Shown: positions 17,427-25,726 of the stretch, in pieces | Layout of the letters: every line of letters begins with the position of its first letter | Numbering within the stretch: position 1 is the first letter of the stretch | From: Proteobacteria bacterium UBA4457 | GTDB taxonomy: Bacteria; Pseudomonadota; Gammaproteobacteria; Ga0077536 | Assembly (NCBI GenBank): GCA_002390205.1 | Contig: DGOV01000094.1 | Coordinates: 4,129-68,128 of the forward strand | Length of the DNA stretch: 64,000 nt | Reading direction: 5' to 3' | Notes under the pieces: generated by a model | The model's input: the letters and a program-made list of their open reading frames with translations, nothing else | Database searches by the model: none | Told to the model about the DNA's origin: nothing | Program-made: the position numbers and the translations under genes

Positions 17427-18191
17427 ATGACACTACTAAATGAAAAAATTATTCTGGTTACCGGAGGCAGTACTGGTATAGGTAGAGCCACTTCAGAAAT
17501 ACTAGCCAGAGAAGGTGCGACAGTAATTATTGGTGACATCCAAGATAAAGAAGGTGAAGAAACTGTTGCTGCTATTATTAAAGCAGGTGGGGCGGCCGAG
17601 TATTACCATATGGATGTAGTGAATTTTGAGCAAGTTGATCACGTCATTACTGATATTGTGAGTCGGTACGGATCTTTGGATGGCGCGCACAACAACGCAG
17701 GAGTAGAAGGCCCTGCATCAAAAGTTCTCGATTATCCTGCCGATGAATGGGATCGAGTGACGCGCGTCAATCTTACTGGAGTTTTCAACTGTATCAAATG
17801 TGAGGTAAAGCAAATGATAGCGCAAGAGAATGGAGGCAGTATTGTAAGTACGGCATCAGTCGCGGGTCTGGTTGGCCTAGCAGGTTCAGCTAGTTATAAC
17901 GCCTCCAAGCATGGGGTAGTTGGTCTCACCAAAACAGTGGCGCTTGAGTATGCGGCAAGAAAAATACGAGTAAATGCCATATGCCCTGGTTTTATAGAGA
18001 CGCCTATGCTTAATAGGTTGACGGGCGACGACAATAATAAAATCAAGGAAAAAATGTTGGGACAAGTTCCGATGAAGCGTATTGCAGCGCCTAGCGAGAT
18101 TGGAGAAGCGGTTGCATGGCTCTTATCTGCGAAAGCTAGCTATGTGACTGGTGTTGCTTTACCTGTGGATGGTGGTTGGATAGCTCAATAG
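17427..18191 (+). CDS. Short-chain dehydrogenase/reductase (SDR)
   Basis: A 254-residue classical SDR. Cofactor motif TGGSTGIG at residues ~11-18; NNAG motif (HNNAGVEGPA) near 89; catalytic Ser in IVSTASVAGLVG, and YxxxK in SASYNASKHG (~153-157). An acidic residue after beta-2 (IIGDIQDKEG) favours NAD(H). It carries the usual C-terminal VTGVALPVDGGW. ATG start after AGGGGC. The substrate is a secondary alcohol or ketone of unknown identity. It is divergent from the ABM-domain gene and may share its promoter region. Confidence 0.92.
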   Translation: MTLLNEKIILVTGGSTGIGRATSEILAREGATVIIGDIQDKEGEETVAAIIKAGGAAEYYHMDVVNFEQVDHVITDIVSRYGSLDGAHNNAGVEGPASKVLDYPADEWDRVTRVNLTGVFNCIKCEVKQMIAQENGGSIVSTASVAGLVGLAGSASYNASKHGVVGLTKTVALEYAARKIRVNAICPGFIETPMLNRLTGDDNNKIKEKMLGQVPMKRIAAPSEIGEAVAWLLSAKASYVTGVALPVDGGWIAQ

Positions 18192-18230
18192 TAGCTTTTT
18201 AAGCTTAAGCGAGAGATTCGAAAACTAAGC

Positions 18231-18259
18231 TTTCGAAAATTATTATTTAGCAATATACT
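18231..18259 (+). promoter_or_regulatory. Putative sigma-70 promoter of the 29-codon gene
   Basis: TATACT at 18254-18259 forms a good -10 element, with a weaker TTTCGA at 18231-18236 seventeen bases upstream. It lies between the SDR stop codon and the microprotein's ribosome binding site. Two TTCGAAAA copies occur nearby (18217-18224 and 18232-18239). Motif match only. Confidence 0.4.
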
Positions 18260-18294
18260 AAGACTTTAAATATTTCAAAAAGGAGGTGATCTTG

Positions 18295-18384
18295 ATGTCT
18301 AGTGATATGGAAAACGCGTCGCAGCTTATTGGTGCTAATTATGGGCGAGAGATCTTTCTGCTATTAAAGGTTGCTAGCCGATAA
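18295..18384 (+). CDS. 29-residue microprotein gene with near-perfect Shine-Dalgarno
   Basis: I do not recognise the peptide. It begins MSSDMENASQLIGANYGREI and ends FLLLKVASR. An 11-base AAGGAGGTGAT (18280-18290), fully complementary to the 16S rRNA 3' end, lies at ideal distance from the ATG, so strong translation initiation is expected. A promoter-like TATACT lies about 36 bases upstream, and a hairpin plus intrinsic terminator follow. The unit is self-contained between the SDR and alkB genes. An amphipathic C-terminus (EIFLLLKV) suggests membrane or protein association. It could be a small regulatory protein, a precursor peptide or a leader peptide; no modifying enzyme is adjacent. Confidence 0.55.
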   Translation: MSSDMENASQLIGANYGREIFLLLKVASR

Positions 18385-18386
18385 GA

Positions 18387-18416
18387 GTGACCAAGGTTGT
18401 TGATGCAACCAGTCAC
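18387..18416 (+). other. Stem-loop downstream of the microprotein
   Basis: GTGAC (18387-18391) pairs with GTCAC (18412-18416), with an inner GGTTG/CAACC stem (18395-18399/18406-18410). It lies between the microprotein stop codon and the terminator, so it may protect or regulate the transcript end, or belong to a small RNA. Confidence 0.5.
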
Positions 18417-18450
18417 AAAGGAGGGGTGTACTGCATCCCTCCTTTTTTTA
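18417..18450 (+). terminator. Rho-independent terminator after the microprotein
   Basis: AAGGAGGGGTG, loop TACTG, then CATCCCTCCTT followed by seven T: an 11-bp GC-rich stem with one G-T pair and a clear U tract. It ends the small unit before the convergent alkB gene. Confidence 0.88.
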
Positions 18451-18505
18451 TGTTCAGAATATATCCACACGAGCCGCTATTTATAAAATAGGCCAGCATC
18501 TTTTG

Positions 18506-19687
18506 CTATAAATTACCGTACCGCTTTATCAAGCGATCTTTCGCTGGCGGAAATACATTGATTTTTTCCAAGTCGCCGCCTGCTAGGTGTAATACGCGTT
18601 TGTCCATAATAGAATAAAACAGAGGAGGAAACATGGCAGCTATAAACATAAGAGGATAGCAGTAAGGTAGTGTGGGTGTCCCATCTAAATCTGTGTCACG
18701 AAGAGCTTGGTACCAACGGGTTGAGCGCATGTGATGACCTGAGTGGCGGACAAAATTTAGCAGTAAGTTATTAGAAGCGATCATATTGGTATTCCAGGAA
18801 ATATGTGCGGTTGGACGACCACTGGAATCGTTCCAACTATAATCCCCGTTTACTTTTTCCTGTCTTAGTAGACCATAGTGCTGGCAGTATTCTATTAATG
18901 TCAGATACCACCAACAGACATACATTTGAAGTAGTAACATCGGCAGGACAATCCAACCGAAAGTTAATGTTAAGACTGAAAAAATGAACGTCGTGCCAAG
19001 GTATTGCTGCAAAGTTTCATTCTGTAGGCTCCAGGCACTCAGTTTTTTTCTGGCTAGGCGCTCTTTTTCATGGGTCCAAGAACGTTTGAAAAATCCAGGT
19101 TGCTCTCTCATAAAGCCGAAATGGTATAAAGATTCCCCCATTTGGGAGCTTGCAAAGTCCTTAGGAGTTGAGACGTGCACATGGTGGCCTTTTAAATGGC
19201 CGATCAGGAACTGCCCCACTCCGCCGACAGCAAGGAAATATTTACCTATCCTGCGGCAAAAGCGAGAAGTCTTATGTCCAAATTCATGACCGACGGCTAA
19301 AGCCAACCCCGAGACTATACCCATAGAGATTGAGATCCCAATATAAGAAGCCAGCGACATTTCGTGATTCGCTATAAACCAAGCAACGTAAACATAGTTA
19401 ACGAGATAAGCCGGTGCTCCACAAACTATGACCCTCATATAATAGGGGTCGTCTTCGATCGAACTCTGTAAATTTTCAGGTGGGTTGTTGCCATCTCTGG
19501 GGGCTGCCTGATCTAGAAAAGCTACTAGTCCAAACCAGAATATTACTGTCAGCCAGAATAAAATTGGGGCATCGTATAAGAATGCGACATAGCAGCTTAG
19601 ACTAGGAAGGAGTGGAAGGAATGGTTGGCTTAGCCAAAGGTAGCGACGTTTGTCTACGTAACCTTTCAGGCTAATAGATGCGTCCAT
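18506..19687 (-). CDS. alkB: Alkane 1-monooxygenase (AlkB family, membrane di-iron)
   Basis: A 393-residue integral membrane non-haem di-iron monooxygenase that hydroxylates the terminal carbon of alkanes using rubredoxin-delivered electrons. All histidine boxes are present: HEFGH (~134-138), HLKGHHVHV (~164-172), the hydrocarbon-monooxygenase signature EYCQHYG (~266-272) and RHSGHH (~314-319). The EYCQHYG box differs from the usual NYxxHYG by Glu for Asn. The ATG at 19687 follows GGGGAG at good spacing; a start 36 bases upstream is less likely. No rubredoxin gene is adjacent. A palindrome at 19713-19732 and a divergent TetR gene suggest repression. Confidence 0.94.
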   Translation of the reverse strand: MDASISLKGYVDKRRYLWLSQPFLPLLPSLSCYVAFLYDAPILFWLTVIFWFGLVAFLDQAAPRDGNNPPENLQSSIEDDPYYMRVIVCGAPAYLVNYVYVAWFIANHEMSLASYIGISISMGIVSGLALAVGHEFGHKTSRFCRRIGKYFLAVGGVGQFLIGHLKGHHVHVSTPKDFASSQMGESLYHFGFMREQPGFFKRSWTHEKERLARKKLSAWSLQNETLQQYLGTTFIFSVLTLTFGWIVLPMLLLQMYVCWWYLTLIEYCQHYGLLRQEKVNGDYSWNDSSGRPTAHISWNTNMIASNNLLLNFVRHSGHHMRSTRWYQALRDTDLDGTPTLPYCYPLMFIAAMFPPLFYSIMDKRVLHLAGGDLEKINVFPPAKDRLIKRYGNL

Positions 19688-19712
19688 AGTATGGTCTCCC
19701 CAATTTGATTTA

Positions 19713-19732
19713 TAATGATACAATTATCATTA
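19713..19732. promoter_or_regulatory. Palindromic operator-like site between alkB and tetR
   Basis: TAATGATA and TATCATTA form perfect 8-base arms around CAAT. The site lies 26 bases before the alkB start and 108 bases before the divergent TetR start, as expected for a TetR-family operator. The site is seen directly; the binding protein is inferred. Confidence 0.6.
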
Positions 19733-19839
19733 GTGAAGATAGAATACACGGTTTCTGGCTAGGATAGCAAGACAGGTCAGTTTATAAGAGTTATTCTATC
19801 GCCCGATACTTAGCAACTAATTCGCGTAAATGGTTACTC

Positions 19840-20457
19840 ATGAGCATAGAAACTGTAAATAACAAACGTAAACGGGCGGCTCGCATGGATCCTATGGGTC
19901 GCCAGCGTCAGTTGTTATCTACTGCTATGCAGCTCTGCTCTCAGGAGGGCATTGCAAACACTAATCACGCAAAAGTTGCAGAAGCAGCCGGTGTGTCAAC
20001 GCCAACAGTATTTCTTTATTTCCCCACGCGTTTAGATCTTTTGAATGCAGTCCTAGATGAGGTGGAGCAGTATCTATTAGAACTTGTAGATCGATCATCC
20101 GAGAGTAAAAATAATTCCAATGAAAAGCTTATAGCTATAGTGCGTGCTTACTCTGATGCTATTGATAATGACTCAGCCTATGCAAGAATTTTCCTGAATT
20201 GGGGAGCTGCAGCTACCGATCAGACTTGGCAGAAATTCTTATTATTTCAGGACCGATTGCTCGAAAAGTTTGAGCGAATCGTCAAGGATGGTAAAAAAAG
20301 TGGTGAGGTTGGTGAAACTGTCAATCCCGTTTGGGCCGCTCACCTCATCTGTGGGGCAGGTACGATTATCGCTCAAATGAAATTTAGAGGACTGGCTGCC
20401 GCTGAGATAGAAGGTTTTTTCAATGCATTAGTCCGTGCGAGCTTAAAATCTAGTTAA
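19840..20457 (+). CDS. TetR-family transcriptional regulator
   Basis: A 205-residue regulator with a TetR helix-turn-helix at residues ~20-65 (RQLLSTAMQLCSQEGIANTN, then VAEAAGVSTPTVFLYFPTRL) and a variable ligand-binding C-terminal region. It is divergent from alkB with a perfect palindrome between them, so it probably controls alkane hydroxylase expression in response to an acyl or alkane-derived ligand. Its TAA stop codon abuts an ATG that opens a 42-codon frame downstream. Confidence 0.92.
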   Translation: MSIETVNNKRKRAARMDPMGRQRQLLSTAMQLCSQEGIANTNHAKVAEAAGVSTPTVFLYFPTRLDLLNAVLDEVEQYLLELVDRSSESKNNSNEKLIAIVRAYSDAIDNDSAYARIFLNWGAAATDQTWQKFLLFQDRLLEKFERIVKDGKKSGEVGETVNPVWAAHLICGAGTIIAQMKFRGLAAAEIEGFFNALVRASLKSS

Positions 20458-20586
20458 ATGGAAGAGCAAAAAATCTTGCTTGTTGCGATTTTAAAGGCAA
20501 TTCTATACTTTCCTCGCGATCAAAGTATTTATGGGATCATACTCCGCTCTATAGGGACGATGCTCTCTGCAGATAGACGGCTGTGA
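20458..20586 (+). CDS. Possible 42-residue small protein directly after tetR
   Basis: The ATG immediately follows the TetR stop codon (TAAATG) and the frame runs 42 codons (MEEQKILLVAILKAILYFPR at the start). The first half is hydrophobic and could form a short helix. There is no separate ribosome binding site beyond what translational coupling would give. No family recognised; may be chance. Confidence 0.25.
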   Translation: MEEQKILLVAILKAILYFPRDQSIYGIILRSIGTMLSADRRL

Positions 20587-20619
20587 CAGATTGATGGTGT
20601 TGTTCCGTTTAAAGAGTGT

Positions 20620-21072
20620 TTATTTTTTCAAATTTCTTGTTAATATTTTATCAAGCTCGTTAGCAAAATTGCGTTTATCTGTTGGAGTTAACGGCGGAGG
20701 CCCGCCTGTTTGTAGGCCGCTAGACCGCATCGTATCGTAGAAATCTCGGATTGTGACCTTAGCGTCGATGGTGTCGCTAGAGTAGAGCTCCCCTCTAGGG
20801 TTTAGAGCAAGCCCACCTTTCTGTAAGATTTCCTGAGCAAGTGGGATATCAGCCGTTATCACAAGGTCCTGGCCTTCAACCCTATCGACAATCTCGTTAT
20901 CAGCGACGTCGAAGCCCGCCTTAACTTTAAGGAACTTAATATTCTCAGAAATAGGTAATTGAAGCACTTGATTAGCTACGAAGATAACCAAAACACTTCT
21001 TTTCCTTGCCGCATTGTAGAGTATTTCTTTGATTATTTTAGGACACGCATCTGCGTCTACCCAGATTTTCAA
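20620..21072 (-). CDS. UPF0178/DUF188 family protein (YaiI/YqxD-like)
   Basis: A 150-residue protein starting [19 protein letters not shown], the diagnostic DADACP motif of UPF0178, with the later [13 protein letters not shown] and [14 protein letters not shown] segments also typical. The fold is PIN-like with conserved acidic residues, so nuclease activity is often suggested, but no function is firmly established. Isolated on the minus strand; 35 bases separate it from the EthD-domain gene, so they may share a transcript. Confidence 0.92.
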   Translation of the reverse strand: MKIWVDADACPKIIKEILYNAARKRSVLVIFVANQVLQLPISENIKFLKVKAGFDVADNEIVDRVEGQDLVITADIPLAQEILQKGGLALNPRGELYSSDTIDAKVTIRDFYDTMRSSGLQTGGPPPLTPTDKRNFANELDKILTRNLKK

Positions 21073-21107
21073 CTCCTGAAATCGCTATACTTTTGCTTGA
21101 GCTACGA

Positions 21108-21512
21108 TCAATTTGGCGTGCCATCATATGGGATGTTCAGATTAGCATCGAAAATTAGATTTTCTTTTGTCATGAATACTTGCGATCGAGAGAAGTCAAT
21201 AAACCCACTTTCATCTTTTAAAAGTGCCTGAAAAGCTTTTTTCCCTTCTTCCGTGTTCATGGCGCCATTCAGTTCTTTCTCTGAGCGCCACCATACCTCC
21301 GTGATTCCCTCATAAGGTGTTTCAAGACCACGCGAATCTATAAAGTTTTGGTTAAGGGGGGTTTCTATCGTGTGACTTTGCACATATTTTACAGCGTTTA
21401 TATCTTTAGCGAAGCTAGTGACTAGAGGGCCGTGTTTTTCTCTCCAGTACTGGTTGAATTCTTTCCGCGACACATCAGCTTTTTTTCTTAGGCAGTATAC
21501 TAGCTTGATCAT
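21108..21512 (-). CDS. EthD-domain protein
   Basis: A 134-residue protein starting MIKLVYCLRKKADVSRKEFN, followed by YWREKHGPLV, the hallmark of EthD-like dimeric alpha-beta barrel proteins. EthD itself is needed in bacterial ether (ETBE) degradation with a P450; relatives act in polyketide or hydrocarbon pathways or have unknown function. The context of scattered catabolic enzymes fits a degradative accessory role, but no P450 or ether-degradation partner is present here. Confidence 0.85.
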   Translation of the reverse strand: MIKLVYCLRKKADVSRKEFNQYWREKHGPLVTSFAKDINAVKYVQSHTIETPLNQNFIDSRGLETPYEGITEVWWRSEKELNGAMNTEEGKKAFQALLKDESGFIDFSRSQVFMTKENLIFDANLNIPYDGTPN

Positions 21513-21629
21513 TATATTCTTCCCTGATTTATGTGAACTTTCCTTAAAATTCTTCCAACTAACGCATGTGAAAGCTTGTTACTGATAGTATGTTTGATAC
21601 TAAAGTAACTCATTATAGGAAAAATTATT

Positions 21630-22865
21630 TTGTTTTTGAAAGTTTTGTCTCTCTCGTTGCTTTTGCTTGTATGTCAGATCTCCGTTGGATTGGACGAACA
21701 AGAATTACACGATCGCTTGTTGGTATTAGATTCGCACATAGACACTCCTATCCGGTTGGTTATGCCTGGATTTAATATTATGGAGCGACATGATGCATCT
21801 ACTGACTACTCTCAGGTGGATCTTCCGAGGATGGTTGATGGTGGTTTGGATGGAGGGTTTTGGGCAATCTTTACGTCTCAGGGAGATTTATCTGCGGATG
21901 GATACGCCAAGGCCAAGCGTATAGCGCATAGCCGGGCGAATGCCATCCTCCAGCTAGAAGTTGACTATCCTGAGTACTTTACGGTAGCGAAAAATGCTGC
22001 AGACGCTAAAATAATTGTTGGCAAAGGTAGAAAGGTAGTCTATCTAAGTATCGAGAATGCTTATCCACTTGGGCTAGATGTCTCCAATCTACGAGAGTTT
22101 TATGATTTAGGAGTAAGGATGCTTGGATTGGTTCACACCCGTAACAACCAATTCGCCGATAGCTCTACCGACCCTGATGGACCTAAATGGGACGGGCTTT
22201 CACCTCTTGGGATTGAGCTGGTTCAGGAAGCCAATAAATTAGGCATGATCATCGATGGGTCTCATGCGCACGACCTTGCTTTAGAGCAAATGATCTCGCA
22301 CTCATCGACCCCTGTTGTACTTTCTCACTCTGGCTCAAAAGCAATTTTTGATCACCCCCGTAATGTCCCTGATGACTTACTAATTAAGCTAAAGCAAAGC
22401 GGTGGGTTGATTCATATGAATTCACTTGGCGGGTATTTACAACCTATCCACGTTTCATCTGATCGTAAGATGGAGTTCGGTAAGTTTGTCGCGGATATCA
22501 ATGTGCTAGAAGCTGCAGGTAGTCCTATGCCTTATGAAGAGTTTAGGACCCGCCGAGGAGATATTGATCGTACTCATCCTCGTGAGGAGGCTCACTTTTT
22601 TGATTATATGAGTCACTTTACACATGTCCTAGATTTGTTAGGGCCGGGTTATGTTGGAGTTGGGGCAGATTGGGACGGCGGCGGAGGAGTTATCGGGATG
22701 AAGGATATTTCTGATCTCCGTAAGGTAACAGAACATCTATTGCATTCTGGATATACTGAATCTGATTTGGAAAATGTTTGGGGTGATAATTTGCTGCGTT
22801 TACTCCGCAAGGTGGAACGCAGAAAAACTGACCTAGGCAAAAGCAGATCTTTAATTGATAAATGA
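21630..22865 (+). CDS. Membrane dipeptidase (peptidase M19, renal dipeptidase family)
   Basis: A 411-residue zinc dipeptidase with a signal peptide at residues 1-20 (MFLKVLSLSLLLLVCQISVG). Metal ligands of the family: HID in VLDSHIDTP, bridging Glu in LSIENAYPLG, His in DGSHAHDLA and VVLSHSGSKA, and Asp in GVGADWDGGGG. It cleaves dipeptides, including D-residue-containing ones, probably in the periplasm. The start is a TTG at 21630, the only one that gives an intact signal peptide. The methyltransferase gene follows 21 bases later. Confidence 0.92.
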   Translation: MFLKVLSLSLLLLVCQISVGLDEQELHDRLLVLDSHIDTPIRLVMPGFNIMERHDASTDYSQVDLPRMVDGGLDGGFWAIFTSQGDLSADGYAKAKRIAHSRANAILQLEVDYPEYFTVAKNAADAKIIVGKGRKVVYLSIENAYPLGLDVSNLREFYDLGVRMLGLVHTRNNQFADSSTDPDGPKWDGLSPLGIELVQEANKLGMIIDGSHAHDLALEQMISHSSTPVVLSHSGSKAIFDHPRNVPDDLLIKLKQSGGLIHMNSLGGYLQPIHVSSDRKMEFGKFVADINVLEAAGSPMPYEEFRTRRGDIDRTHPREEAHFFDYMSHFTHVLDLLGPGYVGVGADWDGGGGVIGMKDISDLRKVTEHLLHSGYTESDLENVWGDNLLRLLRKVERRKTDLGKSRSLIDK

Positions 22866-22886
22866 GAACTTCAAGGAGTCACCATA

Positions 22887-23726
22887 GTGGATAGCACAAC
22901 TCAGCGAACAGATATGGATGTATATTGGAATGGGGCCGGTGGAGAAAAATGGGTTAATAATTTAACCCACTTAGAATCAGTTATCGCTCCTGTCGGCAAA
23001 CACCTGCTGAGCTCTCTGCCTTTAAACAAAACAACTAGCGTGTTGGATATTGGATGCGGTGGTGGTTTAGTTGCATCAAAAGTAGCGGAGTTGATCAAAG
23101 ATAAAGGTAGGGTTCTAGGGGCAGATATTTCAAGCGCTATTTTGCAGGAGAGCACCAGGCTTTATGGCAGCATGTCTAACTTAGAATTTCAGGTTTGCGA
23201 TGCTGAGACGCATGCATTTGAGTCCTCGAGTTATGATTTGGTGATTTCAAGATTTGGCATTATGTTTTTTGTGGATCCGTATGCAGCTTTTAGAAATATT
23301 TATTCCGCGATTAAGCCTGGTGGCTTTCTTCGAATGGCTTGCTGGCAGCCGGCGAAAGAAAACCCGTGGATGATGAAAGCATCTGCTGCTGCGTTTGAAG
23401 TTTTAGAGCGGCCACCTGCACCACAGCCAGGAGAGCCAGGGCCTTTTTCTTTAGGCGAAGAGTCTCTCGTCATAGATATCCTTAAAAAATCCGGCTTTGG
23501 CAACATCACCATGCAGCCAATTGCAGAGATGCTGAACATGGGGAGTTTGGACGCAGCGCTATCTTTAATGACTCAATTGGGTCCTGCCGCAAAGCCACTC
23601 TCGGAGGCTAGTGCAACCGACAAAATCGAGGCGTTGAGGTTGATGAAAGTTGCGCTTTCAGAAGGCTTGACCCCCCAAGGTGTAGAATTGGCGGGAGCCT
23701 TCTGGTTAGTCGGTGCAGAGGCTTAG
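22887..23726 (+). CDS. Class I SAM-dependent methyltransferase
   Basis: A 279-residue methyltransferase. The SAM-binding motif I is SVLDIGCGGGLVASKVAEL (~residues 51-69), followed by VLGADIS (motif II acidic region) and DLVISRFGIMFF (motif IV) near 115. GTG start with AAGGAG upstream. It shares a transcript direction and a short gap with the M19 dipeptidase. Similar proteins methylate small molecules or lipids (UbiE-like superfamily); the substrate is unknown. Confidence 0.9.
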   Translation: MDSTTQRTDMDVYWNGAGGEKWVNNLTHLESVIAPVGKHLLSSLPLNKTTSVLDIGCGGGLVASKVAELIKDKGRVLGADISSAILQESTRLYGSMSNLEFQVCDAETHAFESSSYDLVISRFGIMFFVDPYAAFRNIYSAIKPGGFLRMACWQPAKENPWMMKASAAAFEVLERPPAPQPGEPGPFSLGEESLVIDILKKSGFGNITMQPIAEMLNMGSLDAALSLMTQLGPAAKPLSEASATDKIEALRLMKVALSEGLTPQGVELAGAFWLVGAEA

Positions 23727-23751
23727 GATAGTTAGCCAAACGGCAGTTTTC

Positions 23752-25482
23752 TCATGCTGCGCTTTTTTTTCGTTGACTTTCCGCACTCATCCCATGTCTC
23801 AATAGTTGTCCAGAGAAGGTGTTTGTTTGCTGATCATCTTTTATAGTTACCTCTCCGTTTACCAGAATATATTTATATCCTTTAGCTTTTTGAACTCGCC
23901 TCCACTCCCCACCAGGAAGGTCATGTACTACTTCTGGAGGCGTAATTTCTAAATTCTCTAGGTCATAGACGATAATATCTGCAGGGGCTCCAACCTTCAG
24001 TACTCCTCGACCTTTACACCCAGCTAGCTCAGCAGGGAGTGCAGATAGTCGCCAGTGTGCATCTTCTAGACTCAACATTTTTTCATCGCGTACTATTTTA
24101 ATAAGTGTTTCGGTTGGGTACCTACCTGCAGTTAGGAATTTTGTATGAGCTCCACCGTCAGAAACACCGAATAGGATGTAAGGCACATCGACGACTTCTT
24201 TTAGTAAATCGAGCCGAGTGCCAGGAGGTGCCGCGAAAAACTCGGTTTCTAATTTATCAGCCACAACTATGTCCAACATAACATCGACAGGATCTTTCCC
24301 TGTTTTTTCTGCAATGAGTCCAATGGTATGGTCAAGCCATTGCTGTGATTCGGGTGAGACTGGACCGGTGACGACAATATTCTCGAACGGGCCAGTTACT
24401 AGTTCAGGTATCTGCGATTTTAAGGCAGGTCGTCTACCTGGATCAGCGAGCTTCTGAAGTCTCTCTTCTTGGGTCCCGACGGTTGCTTCTCGCCATGCAG
24501 GGCACTCATCGAAAAGGTTCCAATCTTCAAATGTGAATCCATAGCCTGCATCAGTTGTGAGTCCCTGTCCGTATACGCGAATACCTTGGGACCGACACTC
24601 TTCTAGCCATGCTATAACTTTACGATGTATTTGCGGTTTAGTGTCATAAACTTGAACAACATTAAACACAATCGGGCGACCGCTGACTTTGGCTAATTCC
24701 ATTATATGCTTTTGATCTGCTTTTGGATCTCCTGAAACCATTGTCGTCTGCATGTGACCGGCATTGCGCTTACGCAGGACTTTGGCAAATTCTAGAGAAG
24801 TTTCATCGTGCATCATGTCTGTCGGCATCGCAGTACCATCGTAATCTAGTTGGACACCAGCTGGTCCTGACGGGGGTAGTCGTTGAGCAGACCAACCGCA
24901 AGCACCTGCATCGAGTGATTTTTCCAGTAGACTACACATCTCAGTGTGTTCTTTATCGGTGGGCATTCGACCTGATTTCGCATCTTCCAAACCGAGGACC
25001 GATATCAAAATAGGGTTGACTGGGACATATGGCACGATATTGATCGCTTTTGACGTTCGGTCGACGCTATCTAAATATTCGGGGAATGACTCCCAATCCC
25101 ATGGCATTCCTTCTTTCATCGAGGCTAAAGGAATGGCTTCAACTCGGGTCATAGACAGCATGGATCTCTCTCTCGCCTCAGGGGCGACCGGTGCAAACCC
25201 AAACCCACAGTTACCTATTACCACTGTCGTAATCCCATGCCATGATGAGATTGAGCAATATGGGTCCCAAAACAATTGTGCATCATAGTGCGTATGAAGA
25301 TCGACGAACCCTGGCGCGACGATGAGTCCGTTAGCATCGATAACTTTTTGGCCATCTCGCGCATCGATGTGACCAATCTCTGTGACGACACCGTCTTTTA
25401 TTCCCACATCCGCTTTATAACGAGGCATGCGCGCCCCATCTACCACAGTTCCACTTTTAATAATCGTGTCAAACCTACTCAT
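23752..25482 (-). CDS. N-acyl-D-amino-acid deacylase-like amidohydrolase (amidohydrolase 3)
   Basis: A 576-residue metal-dependent hydrolase. The HxH metal motif is in VDLHTHYDAQLFWDP (~residues 60-74), Cys in IGNCGFGFAPV occupies the ligand position known in D-aminoacylases, and downstream His and Asp occur in the barrel (GVSDGGAHTKF). C-terminal motif PADIIVYDL returns to the small beta-sandwich. These enzymes release D-amino acids or hydrolyse cyclic amides. No partners adjoin. It is convergent with the methyltransferase gene. Function as a D-aminoacylase is likely but not proven. Confidence 0.9.
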   Translation of the reverse strand: MSRFDTIIKSGTVVDGARMPRYKADVGIKDGVVTEIGHIDARDGQKVIDANGLIVAPGFVDLHTHYDAQLFWDPYCSISSWHGITTVVIGNCGFGFAPVAPEARERSMLSMTRVEAIPLASMKEGMPWDWESFPEYLDSVDRTSKAINIVPYVPVNPILISVLGLEDAKSGRMPTDKEHTEMCSLLEKSLDAGACGWSAQRLPPSGPAGVQLDYDGTAMPTDMMHDETSLEFAKVLRKRNAGHMQTTMVSGDPKADQKHIMELAKVSGRPIVFNVVQVYDTKPQIHRKVIAWLEECRSQGIRVYGQGLTTDAGYGFTFEDWNLFDECPAWREATVGTQEERLQKLADPGRRPALKSQIPELVTGPFENIVVTGPVSPESQQWLDHTIGLIAEKTGKDPVDVMLDIVVADKLETEFFAAPPGTRLDLLKEVVDVPYILFGVSDGGAHTKFLTAGRYPTETLIKIVRDEKMLSLEDAHWRLSALPAELAGCKGRGVLKVGAPADIIVYDLENLEITPPEVVHDLPGGEWRRVQKAKGYKYILVNGEVTIKDDQQTNTFSGQLLRHGMSAESQRKKSAA

Positions 25483-25726
25483 ACTGAACTCCCCTATAGA
25501 AACGCAACGAAATCTCCTACCTCACGTTACAATATATCTATATTGAGTTCTGAATGTCTATAGCTAGCACGCAAACAATGGGAGCTATGCAGTTTTTCAA
25601 AAGTATCTTCATAATATTTGAACGATATTATTAGGTCGGAAATATGGTAGTTTATTCTGCCGTTATAGAAGACGATTAATTTCCTTCTGAACTAAGGGAA
25701 TAGTAGAAATTTTAAGGGGTAAAATA

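Noticed and set aside
12949..20542. Direct repeat TTATGGGATCATACT at about 12949 and 20528 as possible attachment sites of an island
   Set aside because: Two 15-base matches are expected by chance in AT-rich sequence of this length, and the integrase would lie outside the repeat-bounded segment.
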